Source: Amborella trichopoda (lineage: Eukaryota; Streptophyta; Magnoliopsida; Amborellales; Amborellaceae). From it: 64,000 nucleotides of DNA. The notes under the pieces were generated by a model, which had not been told where the DNA came from, made no database searches, and worked only from the letters and a program-made list of their open reading frames with translations. The stretch covers positions 2,717,951 to 2,781,950 of the forward strand of contig NW_006498527.1 in NCBI RefSeq assembly GCF_000471905.2, in the 5' to 3' direction. Both the position numbers and the translations under genes were made by a program. Below are positions 41,597 through 56,300 of this stretch, one piece after another (the stretch's first letter is position 1; each line of letters starts with the position of its first letter).

Positions 41597-44500
41597 TTAT
41601 TTACTATTCATCACTTTAATTATTGTACAAATAACTTTGTATAACTTAATATTATTTTAATCATTTACCATTCATATGCGCACTTGTCTAGTTCGTTGTG
41701 CACATTATTTTTCACAATTATTGTCCTCTTGACGACTGACTTATACAATCCAAACAAACATACGAGGCGAAAAAGCTAACAAAATAAAATCCAAATATTG
41801 AACAAAGTCTTCGTAATTTTTTTCAAAGAGAGATCAAAGTGTCAAAAAAATTCAAAATTCAATTTTTTTTCTTAAAAACAATCATCAAGTGATTGTTTAG
41901 TGGTAGGTGGAAAAATGGCAAATCAAATAAAAAATAGCTAGTTCGAATCAAGAACCATTGGGGCCAGTCTGATTCGTCCAAAATATAAAGAACTAATTGG
42001 TTTTGTCATAAATCGGCCTCACTTTTTTTTTTATTATTATTTTTAAAATTTTGTTATTTTCTAAATTTAATTTTTTTTTATTGGCTGATTCACTCAGCCG
42101 GAATCCCTATCCTTACTACCAATCCACTAAACTGGACATGTTTTCCAGGTGGGCAATCCAAAAGCCACTTATCCAACTTTCTTTTAACCTTACTTTTGAC
42201 TGAAGGAGTAGATGCATAGATGTTGGTGCCCCTGTGGGAGCATGATACACATGCTCTCTATATTTTATTTGTCTTCAATCCTTTCTTATGATATTACTAT
42301 TTTTTCACAATTCTTGCTTTTGTCTTGAACAAGTTTTAAAACACATATGGAAAACTGGTCCAAATCGGTAATCCCCGCAGAGTGAACTGCCCAATAAAAA
42401 AAATTTAAAAAATAGAAAACAAAAATTCTAAAAATAAAAGGTGGGGCTGGTTTTTTCACAATAACAGCTGGAAATCAGCTGGCCCCGGTATGAGCAGCCA
42501 GTTACCAATATTTTGGAGACACCAGACCAACCTCACCAATTACAAATCGGATGCGTCCAGTGCTGGTCCGGTTCACCATTTTTGAAACACTGGTCCTGAA
42601 AATGTATCAATCACAATTTGAACGAAACAAACTCGATGGTTAAAGTTTGATGGACTTAATTTGGACGTGTGGATCACTATAATCAAACTTGCATGAAATT
42701 AAAGTCGTTTCAGTTACTTGGTGGCCTTCTACTTTGTTACTTGTTTGGTCGAGACCTCAGACCATTGTATACATAGCGATTACTCGCATTTTGTCTTGTA
42801 TGTACTTCTGTTCGGGTTGAATCCCTTGTAGTTTAATTAGACAGAGAGTGTGGTAAGTTTGCGATTTCTTTCGCTTAAGCCTCGTTTGGGACCCAGTTTA
42901 TGTAAAACCTGGGTATTTATATTATGGTTTTCAAGCCTACCAAACTTGTTTGGATGCAACTTTCACACCAAAACCATAAATATAACAATAATCCTCAAAA
43001 CACTCCCAAATGAGGATGAGGTTATTCCCAAAGGCGCACCAAAGTTGTGTTGTGTAACGTATAAAAAGTATACAAACAAATTAGGGATGGGCTCAAGGCT
43101 AGGTGGTCAGTGTGGCAATATAACATGTTGAGTTTCATTCATATAATGTGGAAGAGATCCTTAACCGTCAAACTACCCAAAAAAAGGGAAAAATGATGAG
43201 TACCCTATAAATTGTAGTTTCAAGGCAATGTGTCCTCCAACCTAAGACATTTAAAACATATCTATTAACTTCAACACTATTTATTCTTGCATTTTTACTT
43301 TGAAGTAAAAAAAAAAATTTGATTTTTTTTAGGCCAAAATACTTCCATTTCATCCCGATTTTATGTTTTTTTTATCACGCTCCATGTTCACTCTCTAAGT
43401 CAGTCCAGCACAACTCGAATATAGAACTAGGACCAACACAACTTGAATATAGACCTAGACCAACACAATTTCAATATAAACCAGCCTGACATGTGTTTTG
43501 CTGGATCGATAGAGTTTTAACGTCAGAAGCTATTCCAACACATTTTGTTAGAAGCCGGACATGCACATTTTCTGCCAGACAGTGCCCAACAGATTTTGAA
43601 GATCATAAATCAATCTAACACATTTTTGTGTCGGACAGGCACATGTTGGTCACCACTTTTTTTTGAGATAAATGTGCGTTAAAATATGGGTATTTTGGTT
43701 TTAAAAATTAACTTTTTGCTTGATGGGGTGGATGCAATAATAAATAGTAGTGTTGGGTTAATAGTGGTGGTGCCAATAGCATTGGGGCGAGGGGGGGAAG
43801 TGTTGTATAGTTTGGGGGATATCTATAATTTTCTTAATAAATATCATATAATAAAACCATTTGCTCCTTTACAAAAAAGCTACAATCACTTCTAATTGTA
43901 AAACCAATTTAAGGCTTTGATGTTGATGTGCTTCAAGTCCAAAAATATTTTCCTCAAACCTATGCGCATCCTAGCCACCCAATTTCTATATGATTGCTCA
44001 CATTGACTGAAGGATCTTCTTGTCCTAAAGGTCGTGAGTGTTGTAATATGTTGTAGAAAGTTACACTCATGTTCCCTAAACTAACCTTGTTACAAAAATC
44101 CCTCCCTAATTTTGTTTTTAGATGATGCCCCTTTTTTCTATTTTATTTATTCTTCAAAATACCCCATTTTTTACCTTGAATGTACGAAGTAATAACAACT
44201 TTTGGATCAAAGTTATAAACTGTGACTTTGGATTTTCATGGCTTGGGGGCAAGTTCTTTTACTGTGACTTCAAGCCTTCATAATTTGAATTCAAATGTTT
44301 ACTATTATTTCAAACCTTCATAGTCAAAAGTCAAGGTTTTATTGCGACCTCCGATTTGTCCATAGTCTTAAGTCAAGTTGTGTTGAAATAACTTTCGATC
44401 ATCAAGAACCCAAGTCATTTCAAAATTTTGACTTTAGCCTTTAAAAGTTCGAAGTCAACACTTTCTCAATATTTTTTAAGTCAAGTGGCTTTGGATATTG

Positions 44501-46110
44501 AACATCTCAAGTCATTACCAAGAGTCATACTTCGGATCTTTATGATTATCTTCTCATTTGACCCACTAATGATCCTTTGTATGGATTGTGGGTCATGAGC
44601 AATGCTAGGTCGCTTTGAGAAAACCTTTGTGGTTTATAGCTCGTAGTTGAACATGGAGTGTTCAAGTAAATATTTATTCCTATACCATATAGATAATTTT
44701 TCTGTCAAAATATTTTTTATTTTATTTTAATAATATGTGATGTTTAAAATTTTTATTTGAATTTTTATGAACATCTTGATATTTTATTTATCAAAACTGA
44801 TTTTATAATGATTTAAATATTCAAACAATAATTTTATGTTTTTTTAAATAAATAATAATATAATTACATGGGAGCCTTGATAGAACTTTTGGGCCTCCCA
44901 TAGCAAATTGAGTGGGGCCCATTATGTGCCATAATGGGTGGCACGCCCCACCCAGGATACTTTATATTTTTTTGTAGTCAAGCTCTAACATTTGAGAGAT
45001 GAGTTTGTGTAGTTTCAATAAAAATTAAGCCTTGAGGAAAATTTGAATGGTATTTTGGTATGTATGAGAAGACTTGTGCATAAAATAAAAAATGATAATA
45101 TTATCATATATTAATTTATTATTTGAATTAATTGATACGAAAATAGTTTATGAAGTAGGGGATAATGGTTCTAGCACCTTCTATAATATATTGATGACCC
45201 ATCTATAGAATGGAGAGCTCATATCTCACCCCACAAGTCACTCGAGATCAATGGTGCATATGTAATCTCACATGAGTGGCAAACCAAAAAAACCCTAAAT
45301 TAGCACTATAAAAAAGGGAATACCCTATCCAAATATTTACACCATATCTCTTATATCTAAAATATCTTTTATCTATTCCACATATATATATACAATAAGA
45401 GGGGAACAACCGTAGTAGAGGAATTCTCTCTCTCTCTTGTGAAAATTAAGGGGCACACCTCACCTAGAAGGAAACTGTTCTCTCATCTTAAAAACTCTCT
45501 CGCCTCTCAAATAAAACCCTAAGGGGGCATACCCCATTCCATCTCTCTCATGGTTGCTCTCTTGTCTCCCATCATCTCTTATCTCACATTGAGGATAAGG
45601 TTATAGAGTGTGATAGGAAACTAGGTTAAGAGGGTTCACTAGTAATTCAATTTTGTGATCAAAGAAGTTCATGTTCCATCATTGTGGCTTGTCCAAAACT
45701 TGCTTATCGGTTAAGATTGAATGTTGAACATTAAGCCTCGCACCATCAGAAGGTGATGATTAGGTGTGGGGTGTAAGAAGTCCGGATAAGATAATCTCCG
45801 ACACCCTCTTTTGTTTATTGCATATCTATTTATTATGTATTTTATTCCCCAACATAGGTTGTGTATTTTATTTGTTAATGAAAATAACGGTTTTGAATGG
45901 CTTCAAGTTATTGATATCCTATTGTATTATTTTTAATTTTTTATTTTAAATTATTATATTATAAAATGACTCATTGTGAGTAATCTAGGGCGCGAAGAAA
46001 ATAAAAAGAATTGAAAATAATAGTAAAAAGAATTGAAAAAAAGATAAAAAAATTATTATATACTCACGGCTAGATCACACGAGTCCTTCTTTCACTATTT
46101 GATAAGGAAA
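41597..46110. other. Intergenic, no gene; short repeats and possible LTR debris
   Basis: About 4.5 kb between VEN4 and the RlmN-like gene. It includes ~28-bp imperfect tandem copies of ccaacacaacttgaatatag at 43404-43480. A region at about 45130-45780 has a TATA-like ctataaaaaaggg and CT-rich blocks that could be a degraded LTR. Short frames here lack conserved features. Confidence 0.5.
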
Positions 46111-46119
46111 AAGTTTATT

Positions 46120-46870
46120 TAAGGTTGGGACCCTAAACAATTTAATTCATACGCATCTAAAAATTTCAATGGAAAAAGTTGGTTCAATACCAAAAAACCC
46201 TCAAATCTGATTGTCTCGATCTTGAGATGCATGGACTTAAACAAAACAGACTTCAAGGCTTAGAAACAGTGCATCATATAATGCATTATCTAGACCCTCA
46301 ATTTTCAAGATTTTCAAGTTTTGCTCGATCTACACTATTTTGGAAGCTTTAAATTTTATAATTAGGGATTAAAATAAAATTTAAAGTCATCATAAAGTTT
46401 CTCAATACTGGAACGATGTCTCTAGACACTCTTTGAAGGTGCACCTTATTTTGATCATTTAGGGCCTCGGCCTTATACAAACCACACCCACTTGAGTTGA
46501 GGCTCCAAACAATAAAATTAGATTCGACCTCAAAATTTTCGCTAGAAGAGGTTGTTTTGATGCCCAAATATCATCAAATTGATCATCTTGACATCAAGAT
46601 GCATGAACATGAGAAAAATATCTTTCAAGTTTTGAAAATAGTGTATATTGCAATACATTTTTGGACCGTCAATTTTTTAAGATTTTCAAGTTTTCATAGA
46701 TCTGCTCAATCTATCCTACTTTTTTAAGCTTGAAATTTTATACTCAGAGATAAAAAATATATTTCAAGGCTATCACAAAGGTTTCCGCTATTGAAATCAC
46801 ATTTCTCGACACTATTTGAAGGTGTGCTTTATTTTGATTGTGTAGAGTCTTGACTCTATACATATTGCAC
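46120..46870. repeat. Diverged tandem duplication, ~373-bp unit
   Basis: 46120-46492 and 46493-46870 align throughout: aagatgcatg, atagtg/cagtg...attgca, caagattttcaagtttt, gatctgctcaatcta-type sequence, and ttgaaggtg..ctttattttgat occur in the same order. The offset is 372-375 bp. No coding capacity is visible. It ends about 440 bp upstream of the RlmN-like start codon, so it may be close to the promoter. Confidence 0.75.
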
Positions 46871-47311
46871 CCTTTGATAAATATGATAATTTTATTTCAA
46901 AATATGATTATTGGATCCAGTTTCTATGTAGCCAAGCCCCGCAAGTGGAGAAATGCGGGCCTCTTAATAAATATATTTTTGAAATGGATTTTTGGACTTA
47001 GTTTTTAAGGACATGTAATCTCTAACATAGATATCATGAACATGGAAAAATAAATAAATTTAAAAAACTAAAATTAATAATTTCAGTAAGAAAACATTTA
47101 GACCGTTGATTTCCATTGTTTTTAAGATGAAATACCTATTTGCATCCGATGGATGCTTTACACTTTTGGACCGCATATGTAGTCATGCAGTCCAGCCCGC
47201 ATGAAACAATTTTTATACCACAAATTTCTAATGGCCTCAGTCCTAATGCTGGGGATTTTTAGCTTACCCTTGGGTGGAAGAAGGCCCAACTGTCTATTTT
47301 CTGTGAAGTCC

Positions 47312-50300
47312 ATGTCTATTCTAAGATGCACCACTCTTTCTCTCTCCTCTCTCAAATTTTATTTGTACCCTCACTATCTCCCCTCTCTCAGACCAGCTTC
47401 AAATGTGCGATTTTGCTCTGCAAGTTCCGGACTTGCAGTTTCGGCTACGCCCCATTTCAAAACTGGTGAGATTTTGTTTGGATTTCTTCTTAGCCACCTG
47501 TATAATCTTAATGCTTTGTTGGGTTTCTTGCATTTTGTTATCTGATCTTACTGCCATGCTCTTTCATTCCTTCATGTTCTAAATATCTAAGTTGAAACAC
47601 TTGTTGGATTTCTCTATTGCTACTTTGATGTGTTTTTATCCATAAGCATTGGGGTTTTTTTGTTAATGTGATTAATAATAATATTATACTGGTAATTTGA
47701 GTTTGGAAAAACTGGGTATTTTAGGAGCTCCAGCCTTTCTTGTGAATTTTTTAGCTTTTTATGGGAACTTTTTAGCTTGTTATGGGAACGCGATGTGCTA
47801 GTCTTATGCATAAGAGAACCAGTTTTCATTCAGTGAAACACAATAAAGCAAATTGATGCAAACAAGTGCATGTTATGAACACAAGTACACAATCTGCTTG
47901 GTATTTGTGTGTATTCCAAACCCAATGAACCTTAGAAAGCCCTAGTAATGCATATCTGCATATCGCGTAAGGAATTTATGATATTCTATGTTCTCCATGA
48001 CAATACATAGTATTTCCATGTGGTTATGATATTCTATGTACTCCATGGTAATACATAGTATTTCCACGTTGTTTGAAATCCTCTAGAATACTTGCATGCA
48101 CTTTATGATATCAGAAATATTGTTATGTAATCAGTGACACAGTTTAATTGTTTGTTATTGTTCATTCCATATAAACTTGCAGATTCTGAAGGTTCAAAGG
48201 TTATCTTAAAGGGAATGGAATATGCTGAACTTGAAGTATGTACATTATCTTTTAGCCCTTCCCCATTATCGAGCATGTCTTTCTATGATTTATTTCTTTA
48301 AACATTGCAAGAATATATCTTGCACCGCACTTGATTACCCGTGCTTTGAGGTTGTTAAATTGTCGGTCTTTTTATTATTGAAAAAAGCTTCTGGTCTTTT
48401 TAAGTTGAAGGTTCCAAGTTCCTAAATTTTCCTGGTAACCTGGCTGTTGATTTTTTGACTTGGGTGCATGTCACTCCAACTTTTTATTACTCCATTTTAT
48501 TTACAATTTCACAGATAATTATTACCAGAATTCATAGAAGATTCCTTGTACTATTTTGTGGATCAAAGTATGTATTACTTGTAGTCACGAATATCTAGGC
48601 CCATGCACTTTTTCTATATCTCTAGAGGAATGAAATATGGCCAATACTAAAGGCGAAATTACATTTTGGAACAGAACTGGGTTCAGTCACAAGGGTATCG
48701 CTCGGGACAAGCACTGATGCTTTGGAAGCGCCTGTACGGAAACAATATTTGGGCACATCATGGTGATGAATTAGAAGGTTGTGTGTAAACTTTGATTCTG
48801 TGAGATGGTTTACTATTTTCATTAGTATGGTTTGGTTACTTTCCAAGCTTTGTTAGAATTATTTTCTTCATACTAGTCTGCCCCCTGAAGATTTTCTTTG
48901 AGTTTTGACTAAATTGTCTGGATTTTTATTCCTGATTTCTTGAAACAAAGCACATGCAGACAAGACGCACAAAGCGCAATAAACACTCTGCATTTTAACA
49001 ATTGTACATCTAAGTATCTAATTCTGCTAGGCTGTGACCAATTGATAGAAGTACTGCACCATTGCCAACCTTTTCAGGAGAAAGTGCTTCAGTTTTAAGA
49101 CCCTATGAATCAAATTCTCACCCATGTTTCTCTTGTTCCACACTCTCTAATATAATTGCCTATTTCGGCCCTTGGCATCATTGAATTGCTGTCTTGTTGC
49201 TTTTTGCTCAAGATGCAAACGTTTACTTTAATGCAGACTAAAGAAAGCAGACACACATCCCATAATGCGACTCTTTCTTTGATTCTATCGAATACAGTCC
49301 TAGGTACCTGTAGACACCCTGTTTGTTTTACATGTACCATGACATTACAGTATAACTCCTCTGTTTAGTCGATTACGTTGATGAGAAGAGAGGAAGAATA
49401 CAATCATGAGAAGAAGAAGAAGAAGAAAGTGGTACATCTTAAACAATTAACCTTTTTTTTTAAAAAAAAAGAAATTGGTACATCTTAAACATATTGCCCT
49501 ATATGCTTCAAGTGTGAATCCCCTTCTGGTTCTCTGGTGCTCTTCTGAGCTCCAGTTGTATGTTATTGGTGTGATCTTCTCTCCTTATCTCTCACATTGC
49601 ACTCTCTTTGTTCTCTCATGTCCCTATGTCTCTGTGTATATTTTAATACTTATATCTGTATATCCCTTCTAGGTGAGATCCTTTAGCTTTTATACAAGCA
49701 TTTTTGTGGTCTCAATTGGAGCGGGTGGTTATAGAGAGTAGTGGAGGCAGCTATGTTGAGGTAGAGGGATAAAGAACCTGAGTGGCCAGGATAGAACGTC
49801 CCTCAGGCTGTGTGACTGGCACTAAAGAGGGACCTTTGGCTTTTCGCCACGCACATCATCCTTTGTTTTATAATATTTTTTATTTTTAACCACTTATGGG
49901 TAATAATTATTGAGATACATGGCATAGATGGGGTCATTTAGCTTTTGCCTTTATTGTTTTTTAATAACATAAGCATTGCGATGGTGTACCATGGTGACTA
50001 CTAAAGGTCCTTCCTAAGGCTTGAGCTTTCCTAATGAATATATGTTTGCAGTTGAGTGGAAAATCTCCTTGAATACTAGGTCTCCAACTTTGAATTGTCT
50101 AGGGATGGCCTTCTTTTGGTATGCTTGCTCAACCCCCTGGTGGTATGTCTTCATGATGTTGGAGGATCGAAGATGCCTTTCATCCATTGTGTCAAGGGAG
50201 GCTAGATAAGCTTCGTCTGTTTGTCTGTTATCTGATTCTTTCGGAGCAAGTATCTTGGGAGAGGTATTTCCACTTTGACAGGCATTACTGCCTCCATGAT

Positions 50301-53300
50301 GTAAACTATCGATTATGGGGTCATTCCTTGATGGTCTTCTCGGTAGTTCTATAGGCCCAGAGTGCATCATGTAGTTTATTATGCCTTTCCATTTTCTAAT
50401 ATTCAATCAATTATCTCGGGCTTATTAGTGGCTTAGGCCTGGTCATTTACTTAGGGGTAATATTGGTAGAGAACTTCTGTATTATGCCAAATTTCTTGCA
50501 TACCTTGGTACCTTTTCATTTTTGAAGTTGGCCTCATTATTTGTGATTATGGTTTTTAGGACTCCGTATCTGTAGCCAACTAGGGGCTACCCTATTATCA
50601 CTCATACATGAGCAAATAATTGCATGTTTGTATCAGAACTTCCCTTGCATGATTGTCCTATGTCTCAATATTAAGTTCACTGTCAAATCATCAAACTCTA
50701 GATCCATTTAGAAAATGGGGAATCGCAATAACCATATAGTTTATGGTGGGTCTCCATATCTGCATCACATATGGTGGGGGTTTTGATAACCATGTTGCAT
50801 TGGCCTGTATAGCCTTGAAAACGTACACATGGGTTTGTTTGTCCGCAGTTGGCCCCATATTGTCTGTTTTGGCTTGAATCTTGAAGCTCGAAAGCAGGAT
50901 CTGACTTTATTGAACGTTTGGGGATGGGCATTAAGCCCTAGGTCCCTTCTCTCAGAGTCTTCTATAGTCAAAATCTGTAACATCATGGCTACTCGAGCAT
51001 CCATCACATAAGGCATAAGTTGTGCAAGACATGCAGATCTCGGGATGTAAGCTGAAGGCATTGGCCCTGTAGGATACAAGCCATGCAAGGCATAGAAGAC
51101 AAGCACCACTTAGGGCATAGGCCATACAGAGGATAAGTTATCTGATACATAAACTGTAATGAGGCATGATTCAGACATGACATGAACCATACAAGGCATA
51201 TGTCATAACAGATATGAGCCATACAAAGGTGTAAGTCACATAGGATATATGAGCCATACAAGTCATGTGTCCCATAATATGTGAACTACGACATGCATAT
51301 TATTCGGTTTCTGAAGTACTAGGTGTACAACTGCCATAACACATCTTGTATGCGGCCTAATATGGTAGAGATCATATTTTGGGTTTGATCCTAGTTCAGT
51401 GACAATAGGTCTACATCAGGGGGTCACTATTGAGCCCATACCTTTTTGTATCAGTCATGGATAACTTAACTAGGCACGTACAAGATGAGTTACCGTGGTA
51501 TATGTTGTTTGCAAATGACAGTTTTGATCGATGAAGACCCAAAACATCGTCAACACAAAGTTAAACTTTGAAGGATGCTCTAGAATATAAAGGTTTTAAA
51601 ATTAGCCGGACTTAAACAAATATATGGAATGCAAGTTTAGCAATATGAGGAAGTAGTTAAGATTGACGACCAAGAAATAACAAAAAGAGCACACTTTCTA
51701 TATTTTGGGTCGATAATAGAAAATGAAGCGATAGAGGAAGATGTCACGCATAGAATCAGAGCTGGGTGAGCAAAGTGGAGATGTGCATCCGGAGTTTTCT
51801 GTGATTATCGCATACCAATGAAGCTAAAGGGCAAGTTCTATGGGACAACTATGAGACCAGCTTTACTTTATAGGGAGGAATGTTGGAAGGTCAAGAACCA
51901 CATACCCATAGAACGAATGAGATGGATGAGTGGCAAGACAAGAAGGGATAGAATTCAAAGTGAATACATTCGGGAGAATTTAGGTATGGCACCAATAGGC
52001 GATAAGATGAGAGAAAATAGACTTAGTTAGGCTGGTCATATGCAACGTAGACGCAGTATAGCACCTGTTAGGAGGTGCGAGTTGGTTGAAGTGGAAGACT
52101 CAAAAAGGGCAAGGGGTAGGCCGAAAAGAACATAGTTGGAAGTAGTGAGAAAAAATATGGGGACTTATGGTCTCACTGAGGATATGACCCTTGATAGAGC
52201 AGAATGGCGGACCAAGATTCGTGTAGCCAACCCCAATTAGTTGGAAAAGGCTCTGATGGTGATGATCCTTTTAAAATTCATTGAGATAAGGAAATACTAG
52301 TTTCTGATCTCAATAGCAAGAACTAATGGGGGAATGTAGTCAGCAATTGGGCCAGTTTGAAGACTGTATCACTGACTTTAGTTGGAGCATTAGGACCGGG
52401 CATTAAGTTATGGTGATTATGTCAATGGAATCCCAACTAGCTCCTTAGTCTAGAATCATAGGGAACACCCTATCTGAAGATCTTGTCAAATGTCAAATCA
52501 TGTCTAGGATGTCTATTGTAAAGATTGAGAAAGAGGATGTGCGTGCTGCTTTGATCCCTTGGCCACAAGGGCATAGAGAAGCCGTGAGGAATTTCATTGA
52601 GCACTAGTAATGCGTCTTAGATGCTAAAGATGTCAACTTTATTCACAAGTATTTGCTTTATTCCCTTGAAGATGCGTTGATGAAAGGAAGCATTATTTCT
52701 GATATTGCCTTTAAATAGAGACCATCATGTCAATATCATGGCCATTGATTGGTAGGAGGCTTCGGCCTTTCCATACGTTATTGAGTTTTCCACCATGGAG
52801 GGGTCACTGAATTCTACCTTTATGCGGGTGACAGGCTTCAAAGACTGTAGCGCACCTAAATAGCCATGACGGCTTGAACTTCTCATTGAATCGCTTCATG
52901 TGACAACCATATTTGTCACAGGGCGGTTATTGAACAATTTTCTTGGACTCTCAGCTCCTACCTCAATGACTAGGCTGTACGTCAAACACGAAGCTGATTC
53001 GAGCTGCGTTAAGCTTCAATGGAGGCACTAACTCATTTGTCTCACATGCAAGGGTTGTGTTTCAGCCATTGAAAAATTGTCATGGGCCAGAGGTGTCATA
53101 GAGCATTTCGCACATGGATTCTTGGTTTTGCCTGCACAAGGCTTCCCAGCAGTCAACCTTGATCGTGCAAGGCTTTCAAAACACTCGGGGTCAGAAACTA
53201 GTTGTGACTGTGTGGAGCTTTCACTAAGCCAACTTGTATGCGTGACATACGCGTAAACAGTTCCTCCTTGGGGCGACTATGTTAAGATATCATGTCCTAT

Positions 53301-56300
53301 CCTTTGTATGAATAAGGTTATACATTCAGGCCTCTCAGCCTTAAGAGAATGTCACATATGTGTGTGCATATTTATCTACATGCTATCTGAGTCATATCTC
53401 TAGACTCAAGCTTTTAATTGTACTTATATGCGTAACTTGTAGCTGTGAGGCTTTTCAAGCATGAATCCTGAGATGGACCTTGTTAGGTTCATCAAGGCTT
53501 AAGGGTGGTATAAAAACTACCCAAACAATTGCATGTTGTTTTTTTTCTTCCCTGTTCATTGTTGGCATCTAATCTGTTTGTTTCAATCGGATTATTTTGA
53601 CATGCGTGTTAAAATTTGGAACTTTGAGAAATTGGAAATTTTAATGTATGATGTATGATATTCCAATGTCTTATATACCAGGTTTAAACAAAGATTTTAA
53701 AGCAATGTTGTGTGGAGTTGCTGAATTCAAGGCATTGACTCTAAAGGATGTTTACACTTCATCAGACAATACTCGCAAGGTGGATTTTAACAGTTGCCAT
53801 TGCTTATTGATCATTAGGTTTTTGTTAACATCCTTCATAGTGGACTTGTGTATATTTGTATTGCATTTGATATTCTGACACATGATTTCACTGCTTGAGA
53901 ATATTCTCATTGATTTTAAATACCGACAGGAGATTGCAGATTCTATTTAGTTTGGCAGATGGACTTGTGATAGAAACTGTAGTGATTCCTTGCGATAGGG
54001 GGCGGAACACTGTTTGTGTTTCGAGTCAAGTGGGTTGTGCAATGAATTGTCAATTTTGCTATACTGGCAGGTATGTTCTTTTGAGTTCTTCGAGTGTATT
54101 AAAACATAATGTTTTTTTAGTCTAATGAGCCAGCCAAACTGCAATACGGTCGAAGTCTAGTTGTGTACTATGAAAATAAGAAAGTTATTATGCTTCTGGA
54201 TCTTGTTGTATTCAGTATTTTCCTTATTGTTAACCATCAAAACATAAGAAATTCCCTTGTAGCTTTCTCAGTCATCAAAAAGTAAAGGGAGAAACTTCTG
54301 GGTCTTTCATGTTGGTTTTTTTTTTAATTTTGTAGGATGGGCTTGAGGAAGAACTTGACTGCTGCTGAAATTGTGGAGCAGGCTGTTTTTGCTCGACGTT
54401 TGTTCTCCAGAGAAATTGGTCCTATCACAAATGTCGTGTTTATGGTGAGAATCATGGACGTTGGATTATATTTGCTAAGCATATTGCAGTTCAATGAATT
54501 CAACTAGAGACTAGCTAGAAACAACTAGTCATATTTACACTCTGGGAATTGGATATTTCTGTAAATCTTTGGCATCTTTATCATTCATGTGTTTCCATAT
54601 CATTATTGTTTTTAATATGATTGTTATTAACTTATTATCTCTGATAAGAAGACTTGCTGAGTCAATCTAGGCGAAGCACTACTTTTAGCAAAACTTAATT
54701 GGGAGTGTACTTTTACTATCTACTGCCAAAAATACCAATTTTCGACTTATACAGAAAAACCTTTATTTTTTCTTACCCATTTCCTAGTAGTAAATTTTTG
54801 TTAGATTTCTTTATTCTCACCGATTTAAACATAGAATGAGTACTACAGGGAATGGGAGAACCGCTTCATAATATTGACAATGTCCTAAAGGCTTCAGCCA
54901 TAATGGTTGATGAACAAGGGCTTTATTTCAGCCCTCGCAAAGTAACAGTCTCGACAAGTGGGCTCGTCCCCCAGTTGAAACGTTTTCTTCAAGAGTCTTC
55001 ATGTGCACTAGCAGTCAGTCTCAATGCCACAACTGATGAGGTATTATTCCATTTCATGAAGAATATTGCCTTTTTCTTATGAACTTCAAAGATAACTGCT
55101 GTAAGATTCTCAATATTTTTCTTTTTCTCTAGATATTTTCTATTAAATTAATATTATTAGAAATTAAGAATTGAAGAGTAGAACAATAAAGCAAGAAATT
55201 CACCAGCATATAATTTCTTCTTTTAAATCTGTTAGTAAAAATGTTTGGTCACAAGGAAATTTATCCAACATTACATGTGGATTAATAAAAAATGATCTAC
55301 TGGAATAGCAGGTCAGGAACTGGATAATGCCGATTCATCGAAAATATAATCTGGCCCCTTTTCTTGACACTTAAGGGATTAGCTTTGCTTCAAGATTTCA
55401 TTTCATGAAGAATATTGCCTTTTTCTTATGAACTTCAAAGATAACTGCTTTAAGATTCTCAATATTTTTCTTTTTCTCTAGATATTTTCTACAAAATTAA
55501 TATTATTAGAAATTAAGAATTGAAGAGTAGAACAAGAAAGCATGAAATTCACCAGCATATAATTTATTCTTTTGAATCTGTTAGTGAAAATGTTTGGTGA
55601 CGAGGAAAATTTATCCAACATTACATGTGGATTTTAAAAAACGATTTACGGGAATTGCAGGTCAGGAACTGGATAATGCCGATTAATCGAAAATATAATC
55701 TGGCCCGTCTTCTTGACACTTTAAGGGATGAGCTTCGCTTCAAGCACAATTACAAAGTGCTGTTCGAGTACGTCATGCTTGCAGGAGTGAATGACAGGTA
55801 CCCCTTGCTTTGCCCCCTTCTGTTCAGTTCATGAGTTGTATATGTAATAACTGTAGGTTTTCTAGAGCGCATCTATTTTCTCTTATCTTTGAAGTTGCGT
55901 CATTAATGAAAGTTTTGAAAATGACCAAGTCCTCATTTCTTTGGAGATCAAGAGCATGTTTAGAAAACACTGTAATTTACTAATAGAACACTGTATTTTT
56001 CTTTCTGCTGCATGTGACCATGAGTAACATGATAATTACCATCCCGTTTCAATGAACCTACCTTCATAAAATATTAGGAATTATTACCATAAGGGGCACT
56101 TTCTGGGAAGAGAAATTTAACAGGTTTTTAGTCTTGCATGCACGGCTTTTTCTGAATCTGAGTCTTGATATTCATCTGCAGATATCTCCTCTGTTTTGAA
56201 CCTTTGAGGCCTCTTCTGATCCAATTTTGTAGAAATTTTGAAGTATCCTAGCCAGACTAGTTTCACCAACTTGGTTTAAATAATGTAACAGTTTTTAATT

